From the NCBI GenBank assembly GCA_015680685.1, contig MNCI01008572.1:300591-364590 (forward strand): 64,000 nt of DNA, given 5' to 3'. Within the stretch, counting starts at the first letter, position 1. Every line of letters starts with the position of its first letter. This document shows positions 10,090-20,988 of this stretch, in pieces. The notes beneath the pieces were generated by a model. It was not told the origin of the DNA and made no database searches. It saw only the letters and a program-made list of their open reading frames with translations. The stretch comes from Gnetum montanum. Its lineage: Eukaryota; Streptophyta; Gnetopsida; Gnetales; Gnetaceae. Made by a program: the position numbers and the translations under genes.

Positions 10090-11970
10090 TCCCTAGTACA
10101 ACCCCTCCTCAGTTTAGTCCACCCATCCTCTCTGAGATGGTGACCATGCCAATTTAACCTTCCTCACAAGCAACTAATGCATTTACCCAACACTATGCTC
10201 ATGCAGGGGCCACCTCTCAACACCAAACAACTTAGGCATCCTATGTTCCACCTGTCTCGTTGGCATCTATGGTGTCCTTCCAACCTAGTCATGTGTGGCC
10301 TACTTCGATCACCGCATCCATCACTTAGCCAACACATCAATGCCCATCTGCTATGACATTAAACTGGCAATGCTTGTCTGTTATAATGTTAAACTAGCAA
10401 ACTCCACAACCAATAATTTTTCCCTATGCTATGCAACCAACCAAAGCCCAACCAATGCAACCGACTGATACATCCCCAAGCTTGGATCAGGCATTCCAGT
10501 TGATCCAAAGCTTGATAGAGGAGATCAATTGATTAAAGGCTACCTCCTCTGACAACATCAAGGTGGTGGACTTCTACTAAGATGACCCCATAAGTCCTAT
10601 GGTACCAACTCTAACTCTCCCAAATGGGGTCCAACTACCTCAATTCATCAAGTGCAATGGTGAAGGGGATCCTAATGCACACTTGGTCACATTTCGATCT
10701 GAGTGCTTACTCTTTCAAGCCTAGCCACATGCCATCATGTGCATGTTTCCCACGTTACTCACAGACAAGGCCTTAGACTGGTATTGCGTGCTATCCAAGG
10801 CCTCAATTTTCTCTTTGGAGGATCTCATAAGAAACTTTGTGACATGCTTCAAGTACAACCTAAAGCTTGAAGTAATCCTCGACCAGCTGATGCAAGTTAA
10901 GAAGGGGCCTCTAGAGCTTGTGCCAAAATTCCTCCAATGTTGGAATGTTGCATTGAGTGAAAGCATGAACCCTTAGTGGAGACACATCTACTGTCCATCT
11001 TCAAAGGTGCATTAAATGACTTCATTAAGTCCAAACTGTATTATCTAGTCCCGAAGTCTCTTAGCCAAGCCTCTGCCCAAACAAAAGGCATAGAGGAAGC
11101 ACCGCAAGCTAGCAATGACCTAGCCTACATGTATAGAAACCAACATGCTCACAAGCAGAACACAACAGTGGCAACAATGGCCATGAGTACAAAAGTAACC
11201 AATTGGGGCCCAACAGCTAAGCAACCAAACACCCTAGTTGAAAAAAATGCCAACTCTAGTGCCAAATTGCCTACATTAGTAGGGGCCACCCCAAGGCCCA
11301 ACTTTCAGTGCAAGGACTGCTCAAAGTATACACCAATTCTAATGCAATCTCTAAACTACTGAAGCAACTCTTAAAAGCTGGGAAAATCCAACACAAACAC
11401 ATATCGGTGAATACCCATAAAAAACATGATAGGTACCATGAACTATTAAGGAACCCCACATTAGCTGTACCAAAAGAGCCCCTAGACCCACAACATTTTA
11501 AATTGGACCAATACTATCATTACCACCAATTGGCTAGTCATAGTACTAACAACTATCATTCTTTGCAGGATGACCTATAGAGAATGATAGAATAGGGCCA
11601 ACTAGTGCTCGACATGGTGAATCAATCCAACATAGATGATGCCTCCTATGTCATAAATTCTATTAGCATAGGTGGCAAGTCTAAACCTGTGCAACAACCT
11701 TTTGTGATCCATGTGCCTCCCAGCAAGGCAAGGATCCCCTTGGCCTCTACAAGCAAGAGGCCCTTCTTTATTATCAAAGTGCCACCTCAGGCACCCACAA
11801 CACCCTTTGTAGTCATGGTTCCACAACAATTGTCCACTAAGATGTTAAACTGGCATGATGTAGCAACAAAAATCACTAAGCAACCCTTTGTCATCAAGGT
11901 TCCACAATGAGTTGGTCACACAACAACTCCTAAATCACCATTTGTTAGAAGGGTGCCACAACGTGATGGC
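10090..11970 (+). pseudogene. Gag polyprotein, Tat-like, frameshifted
   Basis: An Ala/Thr/Gln/Pro-rich N-terminal part (to about 10480) is followed by the retrotransposon Gag core: LPQFIKCNGEGDPNAHL, then FPTLLTDKALDWYCVLS, FSLEDLIRNFVTCFKYN and KKGPLELVPKFLQCW (10620-10960). The frame shifts near 10976 and 11308; stops are scattered. Further on come AISKLLKQLLKAGKIQ and HSTNNYHSLQDDL, matching the usual positions of the capsid-to-nucleocapsid tail, and then a run of PFVIKVP repeats (11695-11960). No zinc knuckle CCHC is seen. The product would have formed the particle shell. Confidence 0.75.
11695..11960 (+). repeat. Short peptide repeat PFVIKVP in Gag C-terminus
   Basis: Five diverged copies of a P-F-(V/F)-(V/I)-x-(K/H/R/M)-V-P-(P/Q) motif, about every 35-75 nt, for example PFVIHVPP, PFFIIKVPP, PFVVMVPQ, PFVIKVPQ and PFVRRVPQ. 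The frame is kept open through most of it. Confidence 0.65.
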
Positions 11971-12539
11971 CCCTCACCTACTTGAAGCCCAATAGTGGGC
12001 AATGTCTCAATCTCTCCTCCCTCGAGGATCAACCCACTAGCAACCTAGGTAGGCCTACCAAATGGCAACACAAGAGGAAAAACGAGCACCTCACAACCCC
12101 CATGGCCAATGTAAAGGCCACAACTAGCAAGCAACAACCAAACACTGGGTCCCCTACCCCCAAGTAGGCCAAGAAAACCAAGCCCAAGTCCCCTATTGAG
12201 AGATTTTTCTCTCAAGCCACATGGAGGAAGTCAAGGCTAACACAACGACTAATGAAAAGGACTTCATAGCTACACTAACCCATGTGAAAAAAAACACTCA
12301 AGAAAAAGACCTCATCTAATCATCACCAAGCTTTGGGCTGAATGTTGGCCTCCATTCTTGTTACGAAGGACATCTCTACAGATGAGTATCCATCTGTGCA
12401 ATGATGTTGCCTCCTACACCAAAAGAATTGAGTTCAACATCCCTAGTGTTCTGTGATAATGTAATCAAAGTCAACCCCGAATGAGGGAAGGTCACTACAA
12501 CTACACTATCCATTAGCATACATGTTGGGCAGTGTACCA

Positions 12540-12994
12540 TCAATAGAGTACATGTCGATGATGGTGCAGCAACAAACGTAGCCTTGTACTCCATCATTGA
12601 CAAACTAGGTCTAGTAAATGAAATCAGGACAACCAAAACCACACATCTAAAATCCTTCAATGGATCACATGTCATAGTTAGGGGTACAATCAACTTAGCC
12701 TTTGTGGTAGGAGAGAAATTCCTTACTAGTGTAGATTTCACTATCATAGAGGAGATGCCAAGTTTCAACATGATTCTAGGCAGGCCTTGGCTAGCCCAAC
12801 TAAGGGCCATCTCCTCTCCCATCCACCAAGAAATCCACCTTCCATACGAAGGTGGTCAAGTTATCATCCATGGTGATAATGCTTCCTCTTTGACAATCCA
12901 CGACATAGACATGGCACAAGTTTTGGAAGAGGAGTTTCTTGGTGGTACACCTACGGCAACCAACGCAATGCCTAAGGCTAACACACCCAAATAA
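12540..12994 (+). pseudogene. Retropepsin-like protease, Tat-like
   Basis: Reads VHVDDGAATNVALYSIIDKLGL, where DDG stands at the usual D-S/T-G active site, then VVGEKFLTSVDFTIIEEMP and FNMILGRPWLAQL, and a downstream segment with GGQVIIHGD typical of Tat-lineage proteases. The open frame 12584-12994 is the longest in this element. It is followed by a stop and non-coding DNA, not RT. Confidence 0.8.
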
Positions 12995-12999
12995 GTGGT

Positions 13000-14898
13000 T
13001 GAAGCCAACAATCTACTAGAGGACTCTAAGCCTTGCACACCTCCTAATCCATACCTAATTAGGAAGAAAATACATGATCAAGACTTTTCCTTAGCCAAAA
13101 ACATGTTAAGCACTAGGTCATCCCTTGCCTCCACTAGCTATGCATTTTTGGTTTTTTCTTGGGTTGCATTTGTTCATGCATTTACATTTCACTTGTTTAC
13201 TTAGTTTACACACTAATTTTCTTTGTTTGTACATTTCTACTTTGTTTACACATTCATCTACCTAGCTTATGCATTGCATTTGAAAAACAACAAAAACACA
13301 TGACCTGAAAAGGCCTTAAACTTTCCTATGGTCCGAAACGGCCTAAAACTATCACATTTTGCATTGATTTTCTTTCATTCATACATTTTAACTTTGTTTA
13401 TGATAGGTGTTGCTTGATGTTTTTTTCTTTCTAGTTGATTTTTGTAGGATCTTGTAGGCACACAACATGACTAGGCATGCAGCATTGCACCTTACACAAG
13501 CAAGATAAGCACTAGTCCGCTATGACTATAAACTGGCATAGATAGTCCACTATGAATATAAACTAGCACAGCTCATCCTTAGGTCATGATATTAAACTGG
13601 CACAATATCTACTATTTGCTACAATATTAAACTAGCATCCAGTAGTTTGCTAAACCTATAAACTAGCACACCACGGTCTGCCAGGACCTTAAACTATGTT
13701 CACAATCTACTAGGATTTTAAACTGGCATGTTGTTGATCTTTTGGAGCACTAGCCATTAATGCGGCCTTGGTTCCACTCACAACATCATCACCCCCCACC
13801 ATTCTCCTAATCTTTCAAAGCACTTTCCATTAGTGTAGCCTTCAAAGGACTTGCAACATCATTGCCCTGGCACTTTCACTAGCTTCCTGAGCACTTGCAA
13901 CTGACAACATTTGGCACATTTACAACATCTTTGCATCTAGCACCTACAACATCTTCACAATTTGAAATTTGCACTTGCATTTCACATTTTGTGGTTTTCT
14001 TTTCTTCTCTGAGTTGTGTTTGTAGGACGAATCCTCAGAGGTGGTCATGCAGAGATGCATCTCTTTGCAATAGGAAGTTACCATATTGCTTTGATGTGCA
14101 TGATTGGACTAGTTGAGCCACTCAGGAGTGCACCTCCCCTCTCATCCTTATTACAACCTATGCACATTCATCCCAATATCCTCGCATCCCCCACATACTC
14201 ATGATTTCACATCCCTCTAGCATATGCATTGTGACACACATGGCATTCTCGTCACATCAACCACTGAACTCATGATGGATTTAACGCAACTCATCCCATG
14301 GAAAGCCTTTGTGGCTGGCCAAAGCCCTAAATGGATGTAACATGAATCATCCCTAGGAAGAAACACTTGTCATATAGATGCAATGTGGTTACATCAAAGA
14401 AAAGCTCCTTTACTTGATGGCCCATCCCTTGCAGCTAGTATTTAGCAGTAAGCCGAACCCAATAGAGGTTCGCCTCGTAGCAAAAAAAAAAGAATGGGGA
14501 AAACCACATTCCCAAGAAAATTGACAACATTGTAGCTCTTTAATTGACCTAGCCTTGGATTGACTTTGAAACTCTCATAAACACTATGACGAGAGGTTAA
14601 TGTTTGAGGGGCAAACTACTTCATGTCATGGTCACTATCAATCGTGTTGACTTTGCACCTTACATCATGATCCACTATTTGCATTTCATTTTCACCATTT
14701 AAATTTCATCTTCCTAGCATTTCCTATACCCATTATCCCTCAACATAACCTTATTCCCATACCACTCTTTAGCATGGTAAAATGACATCCGATCTTCTAC
14801 CAATGAGTGACGTTAGTGACATGTTTGCTGTGGTGTTTTGTAATTCTTTGTCGACATCTCTCGGGCCACTCCTCTAGAAATAAACAAAGAGGGGCCAT
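13000..14898 (+). other. Post-AP tail without RT or INT; T-rich then CA-rich
   Basis: Begins with about 100 bp still open, then a T-rich stretch (13140-13440), the TAAACTGGCA minisatellite (13500-13735) and CA-rich DNA. No RT, RNase H or INT block is visible in any frame. A polypurine run AACAAAGAGGGG (about 14883-14894) precedes the right LTR and is the likely plus-strand primer. Confidence 0.7.
13500..13735 (+). repeat. Minisatellite with TAAACTGGCA core
   Basis: About seven units of 30-38 bp, each holding TATAAACTGGCA, TTAAACTGGCA or ATAAACTAGCA preceded by a GTC-CGCTATGA-like lead. Single or paired copies of the same core occur in the Gag region at about 10355-10400 and at 11845. Confidence 0.75.
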
Positions 14899-16023
14899 TG
14901 AAACACCACAAAATTTTGGGTATTGGCATCTCCACTGAAAATTTGGCTAAGTATCAAAATGATTTACATGTCACGCTGCTTAGCGTAGCGTAGCGTAGCA
15001 TCCTATTACGTTGTGTAGTGTAGCACAGTGTAGCACCCTATCATGCTGCAACCTAGCACCCATGTCTACTGTAGTGTAGTATCCATGTCTATTGCAGTGT
15101 AGCACCATGTCTACTTCAGCACAACATCCATGTCTATTGCAGTGTAGCACCATGTCTACTACAGCATAGCACCCTGTCTAGTGTTGTAGCTAGTGTCCTG
15201 TGTTCCACATGTAACATGGGACGAGCATGGTCACACCTACCACATTACCACGTGGCACTTGATCCACATTTTGGACTAATCCTAGCCCTATAAATGTCCC
15301 TGTGACCTTTTAAGGGGAGAAAGGAGGAGGGTTGGCATTCATTTCTCACTAGTAAGGTAGTTGGCATTTCCATTTTGGCATTTGGCACTTTGACATCTTG
15401 GCACCTAGCTCCATGGGCAAATGAGACCCAGAGCATACTACACCGACAGAGAGGCACAACTACATTGCATGGTATACTGCATCCCCATTGCAACCCTATA
15501 GAACATCACATGGTACACCATGGATATCAACTTGGCAGGCACAGTCCAACACAGTGAGCACCAGACTTCACAGCTTGACACCATTGAGGTTGTAACTGTG
15601 CTCTTACTATGCCTATTGTACACTGTGTATCCCTTTGTGAATCAACTACACTCCCTCTTTTGGGGTGTTGCACTATTATTCTCAAACTTTGTTGCATTTC
15701 TCAAGAATTTCTCTTTGGAATTCAGTGTAACACTTGTAATTTCTCACTTTTCATACATATTTGCACGTTCACGTCACAGTTCTCAAGCTGGGACACCTTG
15801 CTACGCTCTAGACTTCCTAGACCCGATGCCTGCACATAACATAGTATAAACTCTTCTCACACATAGCCATTTTAACACCATGTAAGTCCCTGTTTGATTG
15901 ACAAGACCATTCAAGGCACCCCATTTTCATTTTCTCCAGCACTACCCTCTCACGGATTCAGGGTTATGCTGTATGTCTGGTGACCTCTTAATGTTCCAAC
16001 CACTAATGTTTTTGGATGTCACA
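14899..16023 (+). repeat. 3' LTR of nested Tat-like element
   Basis: Starts TGAAACACCACAAAATTTT, carries GCGTAGC words (14975-15060), about five 23-bp units (15065-15190) and a TATA box (15288-15297), and ends CA at 16022-16023 next to the duplicated ATGAA. Its last 130 bp also match the terminal part of LTR 1737-4080, which supports this end point. Confidence 0.8.
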
Positions 16024-16650
16024 ATGAATAGGATAAATCAATGGAGGAACTATCACATTCAAGATGAAATATTATTTAAGAATGGAAAGGTATGTATTCC
16101 TAATTATGATTTTAAGAAGAATATTTTATTTGAAAAGCATTGTAGTGGCATGGTAGGTTGCATGGGTAGGGATAAAACATTGGAACTTATTGGTAGGAAC
16201 TATTTTTGGCTTAGTATGGCTATAGAAGTTTCAAAATTTGTGGAGTTCTTGACATGTCAATGGTTCAAAGGAGATAAAGGTATGAATGAACATGATATGC
16301 CTTTACCAATTCCCAAAGGTTCATGGAAAAGTATATCAATAGACTTTGTTAGTGGTATTCCAAAGATCAAAAGTGGGAATGATGTAATTTTTATTATTGT
16401 GAATAGGTTCTCCAAGATGGCACATTTTATTCCATGGAAGAAGGTGAGTGATTCCTCTCATGTTACAAATTTATTTTTCCAACATGTTATGAAGTTGCAT
16501 GGTATTCCTTTGAATATTATTTGTGACAAAGACTCCAAGTTCATAAGTCATTTTTGGAGGTTCCTTTGGAAGACTTTAGAAACAATGTTGAATTTTTTTG
16601 ATGCATATCATTCATAATATAATGGTCAAACTTGTTGTGTCATGCTGAAT
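16024..16650 (+). pseudogene. Integrase core, chromovirus
   Basis: Resumes the frame interrupted at 8880. Shows HIQDEILFKNGKVCIP, a decayed zinc motif (HCSGMVGCMGRDKT then FLTCQWFKG, with one His and one Cys lost), PLPIPKGSWKSISIDFVSG with the first catalytic Asp, RFSKMAHFIPW, and CDKDSKFISHFW with the second Asp. The catalytic Glu position after NGQT reads Cys and the frame then breaks. The family inserts element DNA into the chromosome. Confidence 0.85.
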
Positions 16651-16689
16651 TTTTGTATAATAATGATTTTCATGTTGTAATTAGCAAAA

Positions 16690-17290
16690 GATCATTTCAA
16701 GTAAATTATGGATTTTGTCCAAAAATGGTGGACACTTTGAAGAGCTTTGATGATAAAGCTCAACTTAGTGCTAATTTTGTGCAAGACATGAGGGATCTAT
16801 ATGCATAAGAAAAATCAAATCTTAAGAAGAAGGCTAAAGAGAGAGTCCTTAAGAGGAATGAGAACAAGTAGATCCTAATTTTTCTATTGGTAGCTTGGTT
16901 TGGATGCACTTGAAGAAGAAGTAGTTGAGAGATGTTAACTTCTACAAATTAAGAGTAAAGAAGATGGGGCTTTTCAAAGTCAAGGTTAAAATTAATGATA
17001 ATGCTTTTGAGATTGATTTACCAAATAATGTTGGTATGTAATTTGTGTTTAATTGTTTAGATCTTGTGCAGTATCATGGACTAGCTAATAAGAAGACCAT
17101 ACAAGGTAGCATTGATGAGTTTAAGGGGGCTATTGATTAGTCCAAGCCTTCAATGAATAGGAAGGCAATCATACTCAAGTGGATGGATGCTTCTAGCACT
17201 TAGGGAGTTAAGAGGCATGAATATCTAATTCATTGGAAGGATCAATCCACTGATGATGTTGTATGAGTTCATGAGATCAAACTTGTTGTA
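16690..17290 (+). pseudogene. Integrase C-terminus and chromodomain
   Basis: After a deletion, fragments such as KKKAKERVLKRNENK continue the C-terminal part. Near 17160-17285 the frames give AIILKWMDA and HEYLIHWKDQSTDDVV, matching the chromodomain YLVKWKG-type core that defines plant chromoviruses and directs integration to histone marks. Stops interrupt it. Confidence 0.65.
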
Positions 17291-17320
17291 TGGGAGATTG
17301 CTTCTACCCCTACTCCCTTA

Positions 17321-18419
17321 TGTTGACCTTTTGGTATGTCAAAACCTTAAGGAAAATGAAGAAAAAGGATGTTGTGTGATTGTTGTATTTGTAGGATAAA
17401 AACATGGACAATAACTCAAGGAAGCATGAATAAGTACATGAGTGTCTAAGTGAAAACTACAAGGACTTAAAGGAGCATGGATAAGTAAATAAGACTTAAA
17501 GCTAATAGAAGATGCTCTGGAGATCGAGAGGAATCTTTGCAATCAAGACTTCAAATGTGAAGAAGATGTCTTGGCCAAAATGGAGAAAACCCAAAGAAGA
17601 TGTCTCTTAAAAACAAGAGACCTCTCCTTTTAGGAGAAGATGTCTCCATAGAGATGCCTCCTTAGAGACATCTCCCATGAATAAGAGACATCTCCCTTGA
17701 ATGAAAGTCTGATAGAGAGAGATATCCTAATCTTAAAGAAGACATCTCCACTAGCCGTTAAATAGCCATTGCATAATTACAAGGTAATTTTAAAAACTTC
17801 AAGGCTATAAGAAGACTTCATTATCTTAGGAATTATGTAAGTTCTTAAGCAAGCAAATGTCAATATCAAGTAATCATTGTGGACTTTATTCTATTGTATT
17901 TGTGTACATCATTGTACCATCATTTTTTGTTGTAGTAATTATATTGTACTATGTCCCAAAGTACAAGGACTAGAAATTAGTTGCATCCTTTTCTTATAAT
18001 TTGTGTTTCTCTTTCTTGTTGCTCCATTGGGGTTGATGTGCTTTTTACAAGAAGGCATCATCATTGAGACCTATCTAGGTTGAGTGGTTGGTGCAGCATC
18101 ATAACACTCTGAAGCAGAGCTCAATTTCCAAAGGTTGTGGGATCCTAGAAATCACATTCTAAGCTTGTAAAGACCTTGTAGGGTTGAGTGGATTCGAAAT
18201 GATAAATCACTCCTAAGTGAATCTTAGAACTTATATAGGGTGTGGTACCCTTCAAATCACATTTTGAAAGAAACAAAGTCTAGAGGTATGTAAGTGATCT
18301 ACCCTCTGAGTGTGGAGTACCAAAGTTGGAGAACCACATAAAATTGATGTGTGATTAGTGTCAAATAATTTTTATTTGGATAACTTATTGATCCCTCCTT
18401 CTAATTTCAATGATCCTCA
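17321..18419 (+). repeat. Solo Copia-type LTR
   Basis: Starts TGTTGACCTTTTGGTATGTC, the counterpart of the LTR ends at 29570 and 53575 on the minus strand. It ends TTCAATGATCCTCA, the counterpart of TTCAACGATCCACA at 28308. No primer site or internal sequence follows; chromovirus tail and LTR do. Flanks CCTTA and CCTTT agree at 4 of 5 bases. It carries the AGATGTCT array (17560-17760). Confidence 0.75.
17560..17760. repeat. AGATGTCT/AGACATCT array in Copia LTR
   Basis: At least six copies of AGATGTCT or AGACATCT in both directions, several extended to GAGACATCTCCC or GATGTCTCC. It lies upstream of a TATAA at 17806-17810. Confidence 0.75.
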
Positions 18420-18462
18420 CCTTTTTCACATGAGTTCACTTTTTGAAGGGTATGAGAGTTGG

Positions 18463-19493
18463 TGTAGGAAGACCTCTTTCAATTCCCTTGTGTTTGTCCT
18501 ACAAGTTGTTTTTGTAGGTTTTTCACCTGGAGAAGACCTAGACAAGTGTTTTTTCTTATGTTGATTTCTTATTATGAAGATTCTTGAATGTTTCGGCATG
18601 TTTTAGAGGTGTTTTTGGATTAGTGTGATGAGTTTAGAGGATTCTAGAATCTATGGGAACTTTTTGGAAGGCGTTTAGAGGCTCTAGGCATTAAAATGAG
18701 CATTTTTATTTTTAGCACTTATAGGATAGATGTCTACTTAGCAAGATAGACATATCACCTAAGACATCTAAGCTAAAGTGTAGATGTCTTAAGGCTAGAG
18801 TAGACATCTATCAAAAATAGTAGACATCTCTCTTGAAAGTAGGGCTTTCACAATAGATGTCTACATGAAACTAGAGAAATCTAAGTTGGCAAGGGAAAAA
18901 GCTATAACATGGTGTTTCCATTGGAAAAAATTTGAAAGACTTTATATCCTTGTGAAAAACATCTAGAAAGGTAAATAGAAAGCTTCCTAGGATTTTGTAT
19001 CTCTATAATTATGTATGTATTCATCCATGAGAAAGAAGTAGAGCTAGTACGTAAGGAGAGAGCTTGTACATAGTAGGAGTGAGAGAAAACACTCTTGAGT
19101 GGAGAGTTGGGAAAGAGAAACTAGGTGAGCACATTGGGTGGGTGAAATTGGTGATTTTAGTTCCAAGATCAGCTTGTGATGTTGATCTATGTGTTCTATT
19201 CTCTCATATCTCATTTGTAAGTTGAGATCTCAATCCCATGAAGGAGATTTCTATTGGTTGTGTCTTACATTGAGAATATAATTTGTATGGTTGTAGAGCC
19301 TCATGCTCTACAATATCATTTGAGTGTAATAGGTTTTTAGATGCTTGTGGGTTGTGTGAACCCTATTGTAATCTTTAAATAAATTAATTTAAGATAGATA
19401 ATTTTCTTATTTTCTAGAAAATCATTTTTTCTTTCCATAATATTTAAATTTAGCATGTTAAAGGTGATTTTCTTGTGGAATGAACCTACTCCA
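18463..19493 (+). repeat. 3' LTR of the chromovirus
   Basis: Starts TGTAGGAAGACC, matching the minus-strand LTR start TGTAGGAACACC at 31112, and ends with GGAATGAACCTACTCCA, matching the other copy at 30151. It follows the chromodomain and a short purine-rich tail (18440-18460), where the chromovirus 3' LTR should be. It contains an AGATGTCT array (18720-18880). Confidence 0.7.
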
Positions 19494-20012
19494 TAGATGA
19501 CCCTAACTTATGGAATTTCTCCATAAGCTTTCTCTTCATAGATTTTCTATCACCACCATCATCACTTCCTGAAGTAATAAGTGTTGATGATGAACTAGAG
19601 TTCTTCTCTATATGCTAATGAAGGAACTAAAATAAATAGTAATTGATATCTATTTGACTAATCTCCTCATTAGGCATCAAAGTACAAGTAGAAGTAATAA
19701 GTTTCATTTATGGATCCATCACTAGCTTCTTCATTTGATCAAGAAGGGGATCAATTGTTAGAGTTGGATTGGTAAGCCTAACATCTATCCTTCTACAATG
19801 GCCATAACTATCTTTAGCTCTTACCATTACTAAATACATCACAAATAAGAAAATGAATAAAACCAACTTTTTGATACTATCTTGTAACACCTTCCTTCCT
19901 AACCTTAGGTTTAAGAGTATTACATTCCCCTAATGAAGAATTGAACATTATGAGGAAAATGAGATAGAGAACAAATTCACATATTAAAAGAAAATAGAAA
20001 GGAATTTTACAT
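19494..20012 (-). pseudogene. Leader or Gag start fragment of another element
   Basis: The minus strand reads GGTGTTACA-AGATAGTATCAAAAAG near 19890-19870, a decayed tRNA-iMet-type primer site (TGGTATCAGAGC), then an open stretch to 19708 with no clear motif. LTR C at 20013 probably cuts it off on the right. Weak evidence. Confidence 0.3.
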
Positions 20013-20846
20013 TGATAAAACATGTGTAAATGTAGCCTACGATATTGTAGTTATGATACCATAGCTCACCATATGTCATGTAGATACAATGAACTAGATC
20101 ATGGTCATGGCTATAAATACAAGCCCACTCTCACATTGAAACAACAACTTTTGGCCAAGACTTAGTAGAATTCTTACAATTTGTTTTCATGACTTTGAGT
20201 TAGAGATAGAGTAAATGCCTACAGTGTGGTGAATAATAGTTGTATAGAATATTTATTTGAGTGGATTATTCCTAGATGCAATTCATGAATGAAAATAAAA
20301 ATTGATATTTTTTTGATCATTGTAACATCTTACTTAGCTTAATTTTACTTTTTATCATGTTTACTTTGATTAAGTAATTTACATTTTCTAAGTTCTTTTA
20401 CCTTCCAATATCCCTTAGTAAGGTAGAATAATTACAATTGGTTTCAAGTGGGAAATATAATTGTTTGGTAACCTATTAGTGACTTGTCTTGATTCACTTA
20501 GTAGAGAAATCACTTGGTAATACCAATAATAGTTACATCAGCCCAATAAGTATATGACAAACTAAGAACGGTTACTTATCACCAGTAGGATAGAATAGTT
20601 TTATATTTTCATTTCACATAGACATGGAACTTACAATCACTTTATCATGTTAGAGCTTAGCATAATTTGAGTAGAAAAACCTCAATATATCATATACCTC
20701 ACTAAGAGTTAAATCATAAAATTTACTCCTTGCTAAATCTAAGTGAGAAGATAATGACCCTAAATTGAACATCAACTACTAGTACACTTATGTTGTGAAT
20801 ACTTGTGACTTGCATGATTGAGTGTTGAGTACGCAACATCTCATCA
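20013..20846 (+). repeat. 5' LTR of element C
   Basis: Starts TGATAAAACATG (compare TGATAAATCATG in element E) and ends CTCATCA. TATA box CTATAAATAC at 20111-20120. The words TGCCTACAGTGTGGTGAAT near 20215 recur in LTR B at about 58850. The U3 GATATC words are heavily decayed (GATATTG, GATACC), so this is an older copy. Confidence 0.75.
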
Positions 20847-20847
20847 T

Positions 20848-20866
20848 TAGTGCCATTGCTAGGAAT
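20848..20866 (+). other. tRNA-Asp-type primer binding site, element C
   Basis: TAGTGCCATTGCTAGGAAT follows the LTR after one base. Compared with the Athila-type site TGGCGCCGTTGCCGGGGAT, the differences are all transitions. Confidence 0.65.
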
Positions 20867-20988
20867 GTGTCAATGTTTGCTAGTTAGTTGATTTTACAAC
20901 CTTTGTTATATAAAGTATCACAAAGTATATTTTTCACACTTACAATAACTTTATGAAAAAGTATATACCTAAGCATCAAATGCTGAAC

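Larger units (their letters stand above)
8881..16023 (+). mobile_element. Nested Tat-like Gag-AP-only LTR element
   Basis: Two direct LTRs (8881-about 10030 and 14899-16023) enclose Gag (10090-11970) and AP (12540-12994). The following 1.9 kb holds no RT, RNase H or INT motif. The AP (ILGRPWLAQ, then a conserved post-flap segment) and Gag style point to the Tat branch of Ty3 elements. A polypurine run precedes the right LTR, and ATGAA flanks the whole. It matches the published type of terminal-repeat Gag-only (TR-GAG) non-autonomous element. Confidence 0.8.
6985..19493 (+). mobile_element. Ty3 chromovirus, 5'-truncated, split by two insertions
   Basis: Order on the plus strand: AP (6985-7290), RT (7432-8330), RNase H (8380-8780), then after a nested element INT (16024-16650), INT C-terminus and chromodomain (16690-17290), then after a solo LTR a short tail and the 3' LTR (18463-19493). 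This AP-RT-RNase H-INT-chromodomain order is the plant chromovirus plan. Gag and the 5' LTR are missing. Frequent stops and frameshifts show an old, dead copy. Confidence 0.85.

Noticed and set aside
12376-12822. Minus-strand open frame of 148 codons
   Set aside because: It is the antisense shadow of the Tat-like protease, which has recognisable motifs on the plus strand.
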